Assembly (NCBI GenBank): GCA_011503125.2
Contig: WWBZ02000051.1
Location: 2,232,001 to 2,296,000 of the forward strand
From: Botryosphaeria dothidea
Lineage: Eukaryota > Ascomycota > Dothideomycetes > Botryosphaeriales > Botryosphaeriaceae
Length of the DNA stretch: 64,000 bases
Direction of reading: 5' to 3'
Both the position numbers and the translations under genes were made by a program. Below are positions 1-10,154 of this stretch, piece after piece (position 1 is the stretch's first letter; every line of letters begins with the position of its first letter). The notes beneath the pieces were generated by a model. It saw only the letters and a list, made by a program, of their open reading frames with translations. It ran no database searches and was not told where the DNA came from.

Positions 1-699
1 CAACCGAAGACTTCATGTCCATCTTCGACTTCACTACCCACCACATTCGTCTGCGTCCACAATTCAGCCAGTTGTCGAGGCTTGCTCTGGAAACGCGCGT
101 CTGTGCATGGCTAGAACTGACGGTCACAAATTTCGAACTCACCCATACATTGCAACGGATGCCTTTGTCACATCTCACAATATTCATCAGACACCACGTT
201 GCAAGTGAAATGCGTTCCCTGCACTTCTTGGACGAAGCATACGCCTGCTGGTCCTGCCCACAAGTTCTTGTTGGTTACATTCTGCTCTATTTGGAGCGTA
301 GCATCTCTCATATTCGTACTGTGGAAGTCATGGGTTGCGTCAGTGAGAAGATGAAGGCAAATGTCCAGAGGAGGCTTTCACAGAGGCGTAAGAGTGAGGT
401 CCCGACCATAACAGAATACGACATCATTGGTGAGTCGTCTTACCTCAGAGATGTCGAAGGTATGTGGATGCCAATTGGCCAGAAACTAAGCATGTTGAGT
501 TTGCTAAGGTATATCTTTCCCTTACGCCTAGATGTGTCTGACAAGGACTTCGCTAACAAGCCACAGGCATAACGGCGTTCGCATGTGCAATTATCTCGAT
601 GATGGCGCAGATCACGACTGTCATTCCGATGAACTAAATTGTTGTGAGGAGTATTGCATATTCGACACTGACTTGCGCATACCCAAGGACAACGCCTGA
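1..699 (+). CDS. 2EXR/F-box-like domain protein, 3' part (5' end outside window)
   Basis: Reading is open from the left edge, so the 5' end, which should carry the 2EXR motif, lies outside the window. I join an exon ending at 508 to one at 567-699 across a 58-bp intron with donor gtatat, branch-like gctaac and acceptor cacag. The second exon encodes a short Cys/Asp-rich tail containing MCNYLDDG and ends at TGA 697-699. The protein parallels the gene at 1461-2812: PLSHLTIFIRHH matches ALSHLTLYIAHQ, the next block with ILLYLER matches ILLYLQR, and both tails carry MCxxLDDG followed by HDC. It is therefore a tandem paralogue. Function unknown; the family is a lineage-expanded group of fungal proteins with an F-box-like N-terminal motif. 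Confidence 0.7.
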
Positions 700-1460
700 A
701 AAAAAGGATTGCTTTGGGGGCTAGAGGATAGGTTGGAGGTCTCTGCAAAATTATAGATCTTCGCCGTAAACAAAGATACTGCGTGTCGATGTGTGTTGCC
801 ATGGAGATTCAGGGTAACACTTTTCGGGAGCCTGCTCCTCGACGAGCGCGGGTAATTGAATTATCTATGGAGAAACATCAGAGGATAGAAGTCCATTGAT
901 ACTTTGCGGATTTGATGAGTCTATCAAGCCTTCTCAGACTGTTTGATCCATCGGTTGGGCTGTAAAGCCATATGTATGTGTTAAAACGAAAAAATTCTTT
1001 AGGCATGGACGTAAGACATTGACCACGTCTCCGGCGTACGTAGCCTGTTACTGGCGACCTCACTTCTAAAAGGCTGCGGCAGCAACAACTCGAGAGCGCG
1101 AGTGAAGTTTTCATCCGCCTGATTCCCGATAGCGTTAGCGCCGCTGAAATAGGCAATGAGTCGTCCGTGCGCCTGCTTCTGCACCATATGTGCTTTCTCC
1201 GCGCTTCCACCGCCGACAACGTTTCCCCCACAAACAGACATTCCTTTCGAATCGGCATCCACTGCCGCGATCACAAGATGTCGCTGCCTCGCCCACAACA
1301 ACCAGCGATGCTTTCGAGCGAAGCCAGGCCGGGACTGACAAACCAACCCTTGTACGTGTGCACATTCCTCATTCTTGGAGAAGGCAGTACTAAGTGAGAG
1401 TCCAGAAGCACCGGCCGCTATGGAAGCGGAGTGTCTGGTCAAGACTCACTCCAGGAACTT
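700..1460. other. Intergenic between tandem paralogues
   Basis: I see no supportable gene. Several overlapping open frames of 60-147 codons run on both strands around 878-1442, but none resembles a family I know. They overlap each other in the pattern expected of chance frames. The 5' leader of the next gene, or a missed first exon, may lie here. Confidence 0.4.
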
Positions 1461-2812
1461 ATGTCGACGGTCCTGCACAGTAACAATAACTTCCCCTGCG
1501 GTAGCAACAGGCGCAACGTTTACTTCACCATCAAACCCGTTCCAACAGCTGAGAACGACCGCGAGACAGACGGCTCCTGCTACCACATCACCAGACATGG
1601 ACCTTCTTCAGAAGACTCGACAACCGGATTCATAGTCTCAGTCAAGCTCGCAGATGATCAGAGGACGCTCATCATCCAATTGGCAGGCAAATCTGTTTAC
1701 TTCTCTAGCTGGGCCATAGTCAGGTTTGCTCAAACAAACCGGGACGGGCGCGTTTGTGAATTCAAAGACCCTTTCGGCCTCGGATCTACATTCTGGAAGC
1801 AGACATACGTATGGAACACAAGCACCAGGACTTTCCCACTGCTCAAGCTTCCGCGTGAGCTGAGAGACATGGTTTACGACAAGTGTTCCATGTTCGCGTA
1901 TCCCTCCACTTGGCGTCATGGCTGGAACTTCCTGCCAGGAGACTACGCTGTGAAAGATCTAATTGCGCCTCTGGGATACAAGTACTACAATGCTTCAAGC
2001 TCCTATGTCAGTGTCCCTTTCGAGGGTCAAGGTCGAATTATGAATGGGTCAGGTCCTGTCATGAGTCTGCTACTGTCCAATAAGCAGGTATCCGGAGAAT
2101 TCAAGTCGCGAATGTGGAAAGCCATGGAATTTCGCTTCCTAACCAGTTATTCATTGACCCAATTCGTTCAGAATCTGTTCAATTCTAGCTTGCTTTCGAA
2201 TGTTTCGCTTAGCCTTACCATGAGAGAGTGGATCGCCGTACTACGGATTCCTCTGACCCCTATGGTGCAGTATGGGTCATTGGGTAATATCTTTTCTGTC
2301 CCGCTAAAGCGCATGGCCTTATCTCACCTCACCCTTTACATTGCGCATCAGCGTCAGACTCAGAAGATATGCCCGAAAATTCTTGTCGGCCTCATCCTAC
2401 TTTATCTTCAACGCGACCACATCTCTCACATCCCCATCGTCGCGGTCAAGGGATGCATTTCGACAGATATGAAGAGAAAGTTCGAACAGCTCCACTCGGA
2501 ACAATTCAACAACAACGTGTCCTCAGTCACTCCATGGAATCTGATCGGAACATCTTCGCAAGTCCACTCCTGGATGGAAGTCTTACCCTGGCAATCGTAT
2601 GTTACCGTAAAACTCCTGTGGATATCCGCATCCACTCTTGCTAAGTTAGGTACAGGAGTCAAGGTTCAATGTGTGAACTCTTGGATGACGGCTACGAGCA
2701 CGATTGTTTGAAGTTTCGCTGCACGGATGACTTCTGCATTTCCAAACACGGATTTTGTGGACCCGTGTCGGATTGGGATGAAGAAGGTGGAGGATCACCT
2801 CTTGTTTCTTAG
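1461..2812 (+). CDS. 2EXR/F-box-like domain protein (tandem paralogue)
   Basis: I start at ATG 1461; the frame is open slightly further upstream but only with GTG. Exons are 1461-2596 and 2656-2812, joined across a 59-bp intron (gtatgt...tacag), giving about 430 residues. Without splicing the frame stops at 2711 and loses the conserved tail. The spliced tail contains MCELLDDG and HDC, as in the upstream paralogue, and ends at TAG 2810-2812. Near the middle LPRELRDMVYD matches the 2EXR/F-box-like signature (LPxELRxxIY) of fungal proteins thought to bridge partners. The region after it is the part shared with the upstream copy. No membrane segment or catalytic motif is visible. Tandem duplication is clear; function is unknown. 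Confidence 0.75.
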
Positions 2813-3377
2813 CGAAACGGGCCACAAAGGATATACAAGCAAGCACGGCTATGCGTATGGACTGGAGTTTGGGGATACAAGATCAAAGATACCGATGATG
2901 TTCGGATCTCGACGAAGGCAGAAACTTCATGGGTACGACTACAAAAGGTCGCTTAGGCTAGGAAGAGTAGAAGGGACTGCTTCACCTATTGAGCAAAAAA
3001 TGCTGCGGGGTATCGTTTCCCTGTCGAACTCGTCAGTCAAAGGTGGAAAGGTATGTAGCGTATCTACTCGGCTACAGCCCGGCTACTGTCTTGCATAAGT
3101 ACTATGTAAGACTAATACAAGGAAGGTAGCTAATGTTAGACGTACTTGAATGTACTCTCACAAAGATATCAACCCAAATAGCTCTTTTGATCCTCGGAAT
3201 GGACCTTAAATAGACCTTCGTCGCCCGTTCCGGAATTTTCTTCCTTTGCTCATGGAATCGGAGGCAGGTCTCATGATGCTGAAAAGGTTTGACGATTGCC
3301 TTTAGTGATAAATTGTCATCCGGGATGTGTCCGAAACTGCCGTCGCTCGGACTGGTGGTGCAGCTATTGGTCCACAG
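2813..3377. other. Intergenic, no supported gene
   Basis: This is the 3' flank of the 2EXR gene. A 123-codon plus frame at 2727-3098 overlaps the real last exon and is not conserved-looking. A minus frame at 3102-3392 directly follows the OYE relic across the MITE. It could be further decayed OYE-side sequence, but I could not match it to the family. Confidence 0.35.
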
Positions 3378-3734
3378 CAGGGCTCGCAACAAGCACCGCT
3401 TGCTTACAAGCGGGCGATTTCCTCCGCTTGCTTAGAAGCGCTTGCAAGCGGAGTTAAGTAAGTAAATATATATAATATAGTAAAAAGAGTAGTAGATAAC
3501 GGAGTAGATTTATCTTTTAATTAGATAAGATCCTCCGGAGAATCCCTATTAGGAATAAACTAAGCCTTCTTAAGTAATATCTATTACGTAATTCCGCTTA
3601 TAAGCGCTTATAAGCATTTTAAGCAAGCGGAACTCGGGCCTACGCTTGCTCACGCTTACTTAATAGAGTCTACTGCTTGTAAGCGGGCCCTCAGAGGCTG
3701 CTTGCGCTTGCAAGCCGCTTGACTGTGAGCCCTG
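3378..3734. mobile_element. hAT-type MITE (non-autonomous), 357 bp
   Basis: The element begins CAGGGCTCGC and ends GTGAGCCCTG, an imperfect terminal inverted repeat of about 11 bp. It is flanked by a perfect 8-bp direct repeat GTCCACAG at 3370-3377 and 3735-3742. An 8-bp target-site duplication with CAGGG-type ends is the hallmark of hAT transposons. The ends hold many short copies of GCTTGC and CAAGCG in both orientations; the core (about 3460-3620) is AT-rich. No transposase frame is present. The insertion lies next to the Old Yellow Enzyme relic, with the duplicated 8 bp inside its sequence. Confidence 0.85.
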
Positions 3735-3742
3735 GTCCACAG

Positions 3743-4003
3743 CTGGTACCAGGTCTTACCGCCGCTGGCGTGCAGAGGTCCGGCACGTTGGAGTAGCCGC
3801 TGGTACGGAAGGACGGAATGTACCTCCCGTAAGGATTTGGGTGTCTGAGACCAGGGGGCGCGGGGAGCAGTATGTGACTATGACTTCCATCGGTTCTTTC
3901 TCAGCCGTGGCACGAAACGCGTCACCGGGCCCATGGCGATACGGCGGGGAAACAGGGATGAGCCCAATTTGAGTTGGGTGAAGAGCTTGATGTTTTCAGA
4001 CAT
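3743..4003 (-). pseudogene. Old Yellow Enzyme (FMN NADPH dehydrogenase) fragment
   Basis: Reading the minus strand from ATG 4003-4001, the first codons give KLFTQLKLGS, then RRIAMGPVTRF. This is the N-terminal beta-barrel start of the OYE family (LFxPLKLGxxxLxxRIxMxPxTRFR). The frame stops at 3878. In another frame, further on, SGYSNVPDL resembles the OYE GGYPNVPG segment, and QLW lies at the MITE junction. This is therefore a frameshifted relic truncated near the insertion. OYEs reduce activated alkenes, often in fungal secondary-metabolite clusters. That fits the P450, regulator and Ldi-like gene next to it. The remaining C-terminal two thirds of the enzyme is not recognisable. Confidence 0.65.
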
Positions 4004-4950
4004 TTTTGCCCTATGAACTGTGTATCTCTGTCCTAAGTCAGCGCAAGAAGCAAGGCAAGTTGTTGGCTGACAGAGGGATACGGAAGAAATCGCAAGTGAT
4101 GATGTTCCAACGAAGTTGTTGCTGGGTATCATTCCGTACATGCTTTGCGCTGCACCCTCTATAATTTAGTTTGCCCTTGTATCACAGAAGTTTCCTGTTC
4201 TGCTTATGCAGCTGCGTGATGGAGATATAGGTGTTGATTGATAATAAAAGACATGTAAAAGCGACCGAACTGTGATCTTGCGCCAAAAGGCTCTCGAAAC
4301 TTTGATTCAACTTTCCGAAAAGAAATTTTCTTATGAGAGTACCAACTGCTGTTTTATTAATCAAGCATCGGTATTCGTGCCTGCTGAAAGAGAATTCTCT
4401 TCAGGGCTGTGCGCTACCTTTTCATGAAATAGACATGCGTTTAAAGTTTTGTTCACATGGAGCCAACATCGGCATGGTGTGATTTCATCGCTGGGTCATA
4501 GGAACGAGGCAGTGACGTTGATATCCATAATTTTGAAAGCCTCTGCTCCTAAAATTTGAAGAACATGTGTATTGCGGTCAATTGCTATTTGGAGTTCGTG
4601 TTCATTGACGTCAGGCGTCAATTCTGGAGGCCTTGGGTTCCTTGCATGGTGCGTTTCCTAGCCTAATTTTCCGTTCAGCCATATGGGGTTTGGCCGAGCA
4701 GTGGGCTTGAGCCGAGTGCGTACAAGATGAATGGCTGACAGGTATTGGCCGCCAAGGATGGAGACGCGCAACTCTCTGAGCGCTTCTGAGCGTTAAAATT
4801 GCTGCCAATAGTATACATGGCCTCAATTGTCTGTAACAACGTGATTTGATACAACTATAGCCGACAGATCATCGAGACGGCTAGTATAAATTGTTAAACT
4901 ATTTTTCATTCCAAGGACTGACATCCTTCACACACCACATTTTTCACACC
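4004..4950. other. Intergenic between OYE relic and P450
   Basis: I see no gene. The short frames at 4182-4364 and 4611-4826 have no family resemblance. The OYE and P450 are divergently oriented, so this stretch probably held their shared promoter region. Confidence 0.4.
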
Positions 4951-6638
4951 ATGCAGTGGAAGTCTGTCAACCTCGAGAATGAGGCTGTTCTTGTGCCCGC
5001 CTTTGGCTTCATTGCCTTTGTATGGCTTGCGTATTTTCTACTCTCCCAAAATGGCCTGTATCCTGCAATCGATGTCGTTGGCGTAGACGATAATCAGTTC
5101 TTCAAGTTGGACAAAGCAAGAAAAAAGTTTTCAAGAAACGGCAGAGCAATCATCGCACAGGGTCTACGACAGGTGAGTGATGAGCGCTCCTCAATTGTGG
5201 CTAATCACGTTTGATGGAATTCGCGCTTGATCGGTCGGAATCGATGAATGAATGACTTGATTGCTTGGTTGCTCAGGCGCTCGTGGTGTTGATCCCCAAG
5301 ACGTCTCAGAATGAATGACTAAGCTAATATACTATCCAATAACAGATAACGGAGGTGATTGAGCTCATTTTCCATCAACGTTTATCTTTTGTTCAAGGTA
5401 AAGGGGCTTTCCAAGTTGTGACTCCCTACGGACCACAAATTATACTTCCTGGTCGATTCGCCGATGAGATTAGGAATGATCCGGATCTGAGCTCTGCGGA
5501 GGCGACTGTTGATGCGAGAAGCCAGATGTCTATCAGATCACAAGAGCTCACCTTTGAAATCAGTCGTTCTATGGGCATCTCCCTGAGTTTGATCCCGAAA
5601 CTGCTCTACTTCGCTGCGCGCATTTCCTCGCGGGTCTTCAGCGTCTTGGAGCTTTGCCGGAACGAAGAATGGCTCGTACTTACTCCACAATATGTCATTG
5701 ACGCCTTCATAGCTGCGCGTAAGCTGCAGAACTGGTCGAAATCTTTGACATATATTGTGCACTGGTTCTTGCCGGAGACGAGGCGAATCCGAGCTCAGGT
5801 CTGACGTGATCGCGAACTCGTCTCGCCGATCGTTGAGAAACGGAGGCGAGACCCCGCGAGAGCGGCGAAGGTTTTTGACGCTATCGCATGGACGGACGAG
5901 ATCGCAAATGGCCGTCCGATTGACAATGCAGTTTTCCAGCTCGGTCTCGCTTTAGCTGCTATCCATACAACTGCCGAGCAAGTAACACACATCATGTTCG
6001 AGCTCCTGGAACACCCAGACTATATCGATCGTCTTCGAGACGAGATCACCCAAACTCTCGGTACTGGAGGGTGGAAGAAGTCATCATTGTATAATTTGAA
6101 GCTCATGGATCGCGTGCTCAAGGAAACGCTCAGAGTTCACGTGCCCGATGTCGGTGAGTGTTACGAGGACTGCCAATGCAAATCAGACGCTAACATTTTT
6201 TTTTTTAAAACAGCGACCATGTCTCGCATTGTGCAACGTCCAGTGCCATTGTCTAATGGCACTGTCATTCCGAAAGGAGCACGGGTCATGGTGTCGCTTG
6301 ACAGGATGCATGACCCACTCGTCTACCCAGATGCAGACAAATGGGTCGGTGATCGTTTCTACAGAATGCGCCAGCAGCCGGGGGGTGAAACAAAAGGCCA
6401 ATTCGTCACAACAATTCCAGAACATATGGGGTTCGGGTACGGAATGCGAGCGTGTCCCGGAAGGTTCTTCGCCGCGAATGAGATTAAAGTCGCTCTGTGT
6501 TTCCTGCTCATGAACTACGACTGGAAATTTAGCGTCCAGGGAAGGCCTCTGGATCTTGTCTTTGGAACCGAGCTGGTCGCGAACCCGAGAGGTCAAGTGC
6601 TTGTGAAGCGGAGGCCCAATCGCATTTGCGCCATGTAG
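4951..6638 (+). pseudogene. Cytochrome P450 monooxygenase, in-frame stop
   Basis: From ATG 4951 the protein has an N-terminal membrane anchor, then the KGAFQVVTPYGP and GRFADEIRNDP blocks of fungal class II P450s. Proposed exons are 4951-5172, 5346-6153 and 6214-6638. Present are an I-helix region (AAIHTTAEQ), the K-helix ETLR (ExxR, 6123-6134), and the haem loop FGYGMRACPG (6432-6461, Cys at 6453). The stop is at 6636-6638. The frame is interrupted by TGA at 5802-5804, within a block where homologues read straight on (RIRAQV-stop-RDREL). The change is explainable as CGA to TGA. The segment after NDPDLSS (about 5490-5590) lacks the usual substrate-recognition stretch, suggesting an internal deletion. 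The enzyme should be a tailoring oxidase of secondary metabolism; here it is probably dead. Confidence 0.8.
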
Positions 6639-7185
6639 ATAGATAACGCCGACCGATTAATAATCAGTGATTATATCCGTGGTGTATCGCATTAGATAAG
6701 AGCTACCATTCCTGCATACAGTCCCATCAATTGGCAAAGTGTCTGCTCAACATGCTTTTAGGTTTTAGTATCGTGTTCAGTTGGTCGAAGTGTCGATCAA
6801 CCTTGGCTGTAGCAAGCGCAATCTCGAACGGTATGTTTACATTCGGCTAATTCTATACAGTTTAAACAATACATCGATAATCTCTTGCGTACTTCTTCGC
6901 AAAACTCATCACTGAGATGGAATAGGCATAACAGTATGGCTTCTCTTCGTGGTGATATAAAGAATGAATGTCTATGCACAAACACGAAGATTAGAGAATT
7001 TACAGACAGGTTGAGCATGCAGTATTAATTCTGAGACTTGTACTGCTGAATAAGGGCTATTTCTTTTGTTATTTACGTTGGGTGGTTCGGCTCAAACCGC
7101 CCTTCCCTTCACTGGTGAAGACCTCGCTCTGGACACAATTCTTGGCACCTGCTGGTCTTCTCTGACATCCATAGCTCAATTTAGT
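6639..7185. other. Intergenic P450 to regulator
   Basis: AT-richer DNA with no supported gene. A 73-codon minus frame at 6797-7018 resembles nothing known. Probably the 3' end of the P450 and the promoter of the regulator. Confidence 0.4.
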
Positions 7186-8532
7186 ATGTCGGAATTAAAC
7201 AACTCCGCCTCGGCATCTCGTCACTCCAGTCCAACTTGCGGCAAGAGCTACGCACGTAGCAATCATTTTCGTCGTCATCAGGTGACACGTAAGAACAAAC
7301 TCACCTCTCACAAGATTTGTCTGCTTACTTTACCTAGATACCGACGAGAGACCATATCAATGCCCCTACTGTGAGCGTCACTTCGCCAAAGCGCATGTAG
7401 ATACCTATCCTGACTAGTTTCACTCCCTCATTAATCGTTCGAAACAGCGACGTCGCTCGGAGACATACCAAAACCTGCGCCAACAGAACTGACCTCCCCC
7501 TACCATCCAAGGCCAAGCGCGGAAGAAAGTTTAGAGCCTGCGATAGATGCTCGCGACACAAGGTCTCATGCGACGCGAACGGCCCTGGGGATACATGTAC
7601 CCGTTGCCAGGCACAAGGCCTGTCCTGCAACTTTGGACGCGGAGAAGACGTTGAATCGACAGTGGCTCCGTCCCAGGTCTCTTTCCTCCTTTGATACGCC
7701 GCAAAGTCGACCGATACGACCACAGCACCGTTTGTGGACGATCCGATGAGCCATGCCGCCTCTCACGATACGACTGGTCAGGATGGACGCTGGAAAACTC
7801 CAGAACCATTTCTCCCGTGCATTGCGAATGACCACCTTTCATTTTGGTCTACAGATGCTACGGCTGAGGAAACGGGTCAGACCGAAATGTCTATGCCACG
7901 AGGCGATACTATCGCCCTTGATGAGCGGATGAATGAGATCGTAGACCAACTCGCGAAGACTCACGCTTTCATGTTTGGTAGAGGGCCAGGTCAGCCGCCG
8001 TCGTTTGACATGGTGATGGCGAGGTCAGTATCCACCGCGCACAGTGCCTCGGAATTCCTTTCGGCATACTTCCATCACTGCCATGGATACATGCCATTCA
8101 TTCACCGAGCAACTTTTGGGGCTGACCGGGTATCTCTACCGCTACTTCTAGCGCTTATCATGGCTGGCTCTTTCTTCTGTCCGCCAAAATATCACGCACT
8201 TTCAGCTCACAATTTTCTCAGGATTGCAGAAGAACTCATCTTCAGTCAGAGGTCATTGCGCAATTACACCGATATTCCTGCCTCCGATCTCACTATTTAC
8301 GATATTCAGACATTGCAGGCAATTGTCATGGTGCAAGGGGAAATGAAAGATTCCAGCACGAGACGCCGTATCAGGCTGAAAAGGATCCCGGTCGTCGTAG
8401 GAGCAGTGCGAGCTTGGGGGCTCACCCGAACCAGACACCCGGTGTAACGAGCGGGCCTCTACCTCTAAGGATCCAAACACCAAAGAGGGAGAAAACCTGT
8501 CGAAGGGTTTTCCTTGAGTGGGTACAAGAAGA

Positions 8533-8919
8533 GGTACGTGAGGAACGAGTAGACGACTAAAGACTGAGCACTGCGTGCGAAGGCCTTGTTACCAATAGAG
8601 TCCAAATTCTATTGTGAAGTTGACCACGGAGGTTAAAGCTATCTAGGGAGTGCGGTTTATATGCACGTAGGAAAGTTTATACAATCTATGTGTTGCCCTA
8701 TATCGCCGGGGCTACACTGGGCGACAGTTGCTCTATGTCGCCCGGGCTATAGAGGGCGACATGTGGGTCCTGGTGGGGGCTCACGTGCGGGGTCACGTGG
8801 CGCCTTTCCTCTTCCCTTGGTGGGGTTCTCTCTGCGGACTCCCCCATCTTCCCTTTTCATGTTCCTGTGGAGGCTGCGCCGTAACACCCGGTTGCTGGTC
8901 AGCAGTGGCTGGACTATTC
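8533..8919. mobile_element. 387-bp insertion of unknown class inside the regulator gene
   Basis: The segment is flanked by AGAAGA at 8527-8532 and 8920-8925. With it and one AGAAGA removed, the host gene reads EWVQEEVRIR in frame into the next splice donor at 8938. It is therefore an insertion with a 5-6 bp target duplication. It has no terminal inverted repeat that I can see. If the duplication is read as GAAGA, the element ends in CA, as an LTR would, but it starts GG rather than TG. It contains a tandem 35-bp repeat and a GC-rich right half. It could be a solo LTR or another short element. Confidence 0.6.
8692..8761. repeat. Two tandem 35-bp repeats within the insertion
   Basis: Units at 8692-8726 and 8727-8761 both start GTTGC, have CTAT..CGCC and GGGCTA blocks, and end GGGCGACA. 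They differ by a handful of substitutions. Each unit is partly self-complementary (GCCC..GGGC), so it could form a hairpin. Confidence 0.8.
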
Positions 8920-9247
8920 AGAAGAAGTCCGAATCAGGTATGTCACAGGCTAGCAAATATTGTGGCCATCTTACTGAACTCGCCAAAAGGCTGGGCATGT
9001 ACACATTTATGTACGACTGCCATTTCGTAATGTTCTATAATAGCCCTCCGCAGATGTTGGTCGGAGAGATGACAGGCAACCTTCCGTGTAGAGATGAATT
9101 TTTCGAAGCTGAAGATGCTTCAGCATTCGAACGGCTAATTTTTTCACCAGCTGGGGCTTCGCTTGGAGTTTCTTTGCATGGGGTGGTGTCCGCGCTCTTA
9201 CATGGGTTCTTTTTGGGACCCAGAGATTTTCCCCGTAGGAACGCCAC

Positions 9248-9760
9248 CAAGGCTTCCACTTGACAAACCATTTTATCAAGCCGCTTGGCAAGCCGCTTGA
9301 CAAGCCGGCCTCAGCCTCCGCTTAACCAAGTTTTGGCTTAACTTGTCAAGCCGGCTCCGAGGGCTGGCTTGCCAAGCGGCTTAGTACCAAGCTACGCCAA
9401 AGGCGTATTTCTTTTTATACCTCTATATCTTTTAGATACGGAGAGTCTATCTATGATTACGGCTTAGTTAGTAGGGAATATCTTAAAGAAACCTCTTCTA
9501 TTGGCTAAAAGGCTAGAGATGGACCTTCGGATCTTCTCTCGGACGTACGGGGGACCGTGCGGGGAACGTGCACGGATACGCTTAGCCTTTTAAGGTATAC
9601 ATACGTAAGGGAGCACGGATCTAAGCCTACTTCTAAGTCATTAAGTCAAGCCACCTCTAGAGGGTCGGCTTGCCAAGCGGGCGTAGGCACCGGCTTGCCA
9701 AGACCAAGCCTAGGGTCCCTTATGGCTTGACTTGACTTGACTTGCCAAGTGGGAGCCCTG
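9248..9760. mobile_element. hAT-type MITE, 513 bp, inserted in the regulator coding region
   Basis: The left end CAAGGCTTCCACTTG pairs with the right end, whose reverse complement starts CAGGGCTCCCACTTG. The flanking 8-bp repeats are AACGCCAC (9240-9247) and AATGCCAC (9761-9768), differing by one C/T change. The subterminal parts are packed with CAAGCCG, CTTGCCAAGC and related short motifs, as in the MITE at 3378-3734. The core is AT-rich with no transposase frame. Removing the element plus one 8-bp copy restores the host frame (RNATLLQLHFALL). The family link to the first MITE rests on shared ends and motif style, not on a full alignment. Confidence 0.85.
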
Positions 9761-10154
9761 AATGCCACCCTCCTCCAGCTGCATTTCGCCCTCTTAGGTG
9801 AGTGATTGTCTTTTCATTACTCAGTACTACTACTAATAGACCTATACGTAGCTCTTCAGCCCACTGTGTTCCTTGCAAGGACGAGCTGCTTTGGTCAAAT
9901 TGCATTTAGCGCAATCCTTCGCGCAACAGACAGATGGAGAGAGCTTTGGGATATCTGTCAGAGAATCTGGCAGGAGCCAGCTTCACATGCCAGGATTCAT
10001 GAGGCGTGCCACAGAAATATGTTGGCTAATAAGAACGGTGGCAAGGGTAGCAGACTCAGGAAACATGAGCTGCCGATACATGCAGAACGTTGGAACTGAC
10101 TCACTGACTGGCATTTACCAATTCATCTCTAAATACCATAGGGAGAAAAATTAA

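Larger units (their letters stand above)
7186..10154 (+). pseudogene. C2H2 + Zn2Cys6 transcription factor, broken by stop, frameshift and two insertions
   Basis: The hand-built model is 7186-7288, 7338-7392, 7448-8441, 8486-8937 (holding a 387-bp insertion), 8990-9797 (holding a 513-bp MITE) and 9840-10154. N-terminal C2H2 fingers (CGKSYARSNHFRRH, then CPYCERHFAK...RRHTKTC) precede a Zn2Cys6 cluster at 7539-7628 (CDRCSRHKVSC...CTRCQAQGLSC). A Fungal_trans-like middle follows (YDIQTLQAIVMVQ at about 8300), then MYDCHFVMFYNSPPQ at 9012-9056 and a C-terminal part with RATDRWRELWD. The first finger lacks its first Cys. Damage: TGA at 7692-7694, explainable as CGA to TGA; two insertions, each at a clean direct repeat; and a frameshift near 9960-9990. 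Intron 2 (7393-7447) needs a GC donor to keep frame. This was probably the cluster's pathway regulator. Confidence 0.75.

Noticed and set aside
999..1442. 147-codon minus frame with a Gly-rich block
   Set aside because: I considered a small haem-binding (GlcG-like) protein, but the key residues do not line up and it overlaps several other chance frames.
2727..3098. 123-codon plus frame after the 2EXR gene
   Set aside because: It overlaps the conserved last exon of that gene in another frame.
6154..6213. Reading the P450 straight through this 60-bp segment
   Set aside because: It is open by chance, but gtgagt and a T-rich tract ending acag mark an intron, and the encoded residues do not fit the family.
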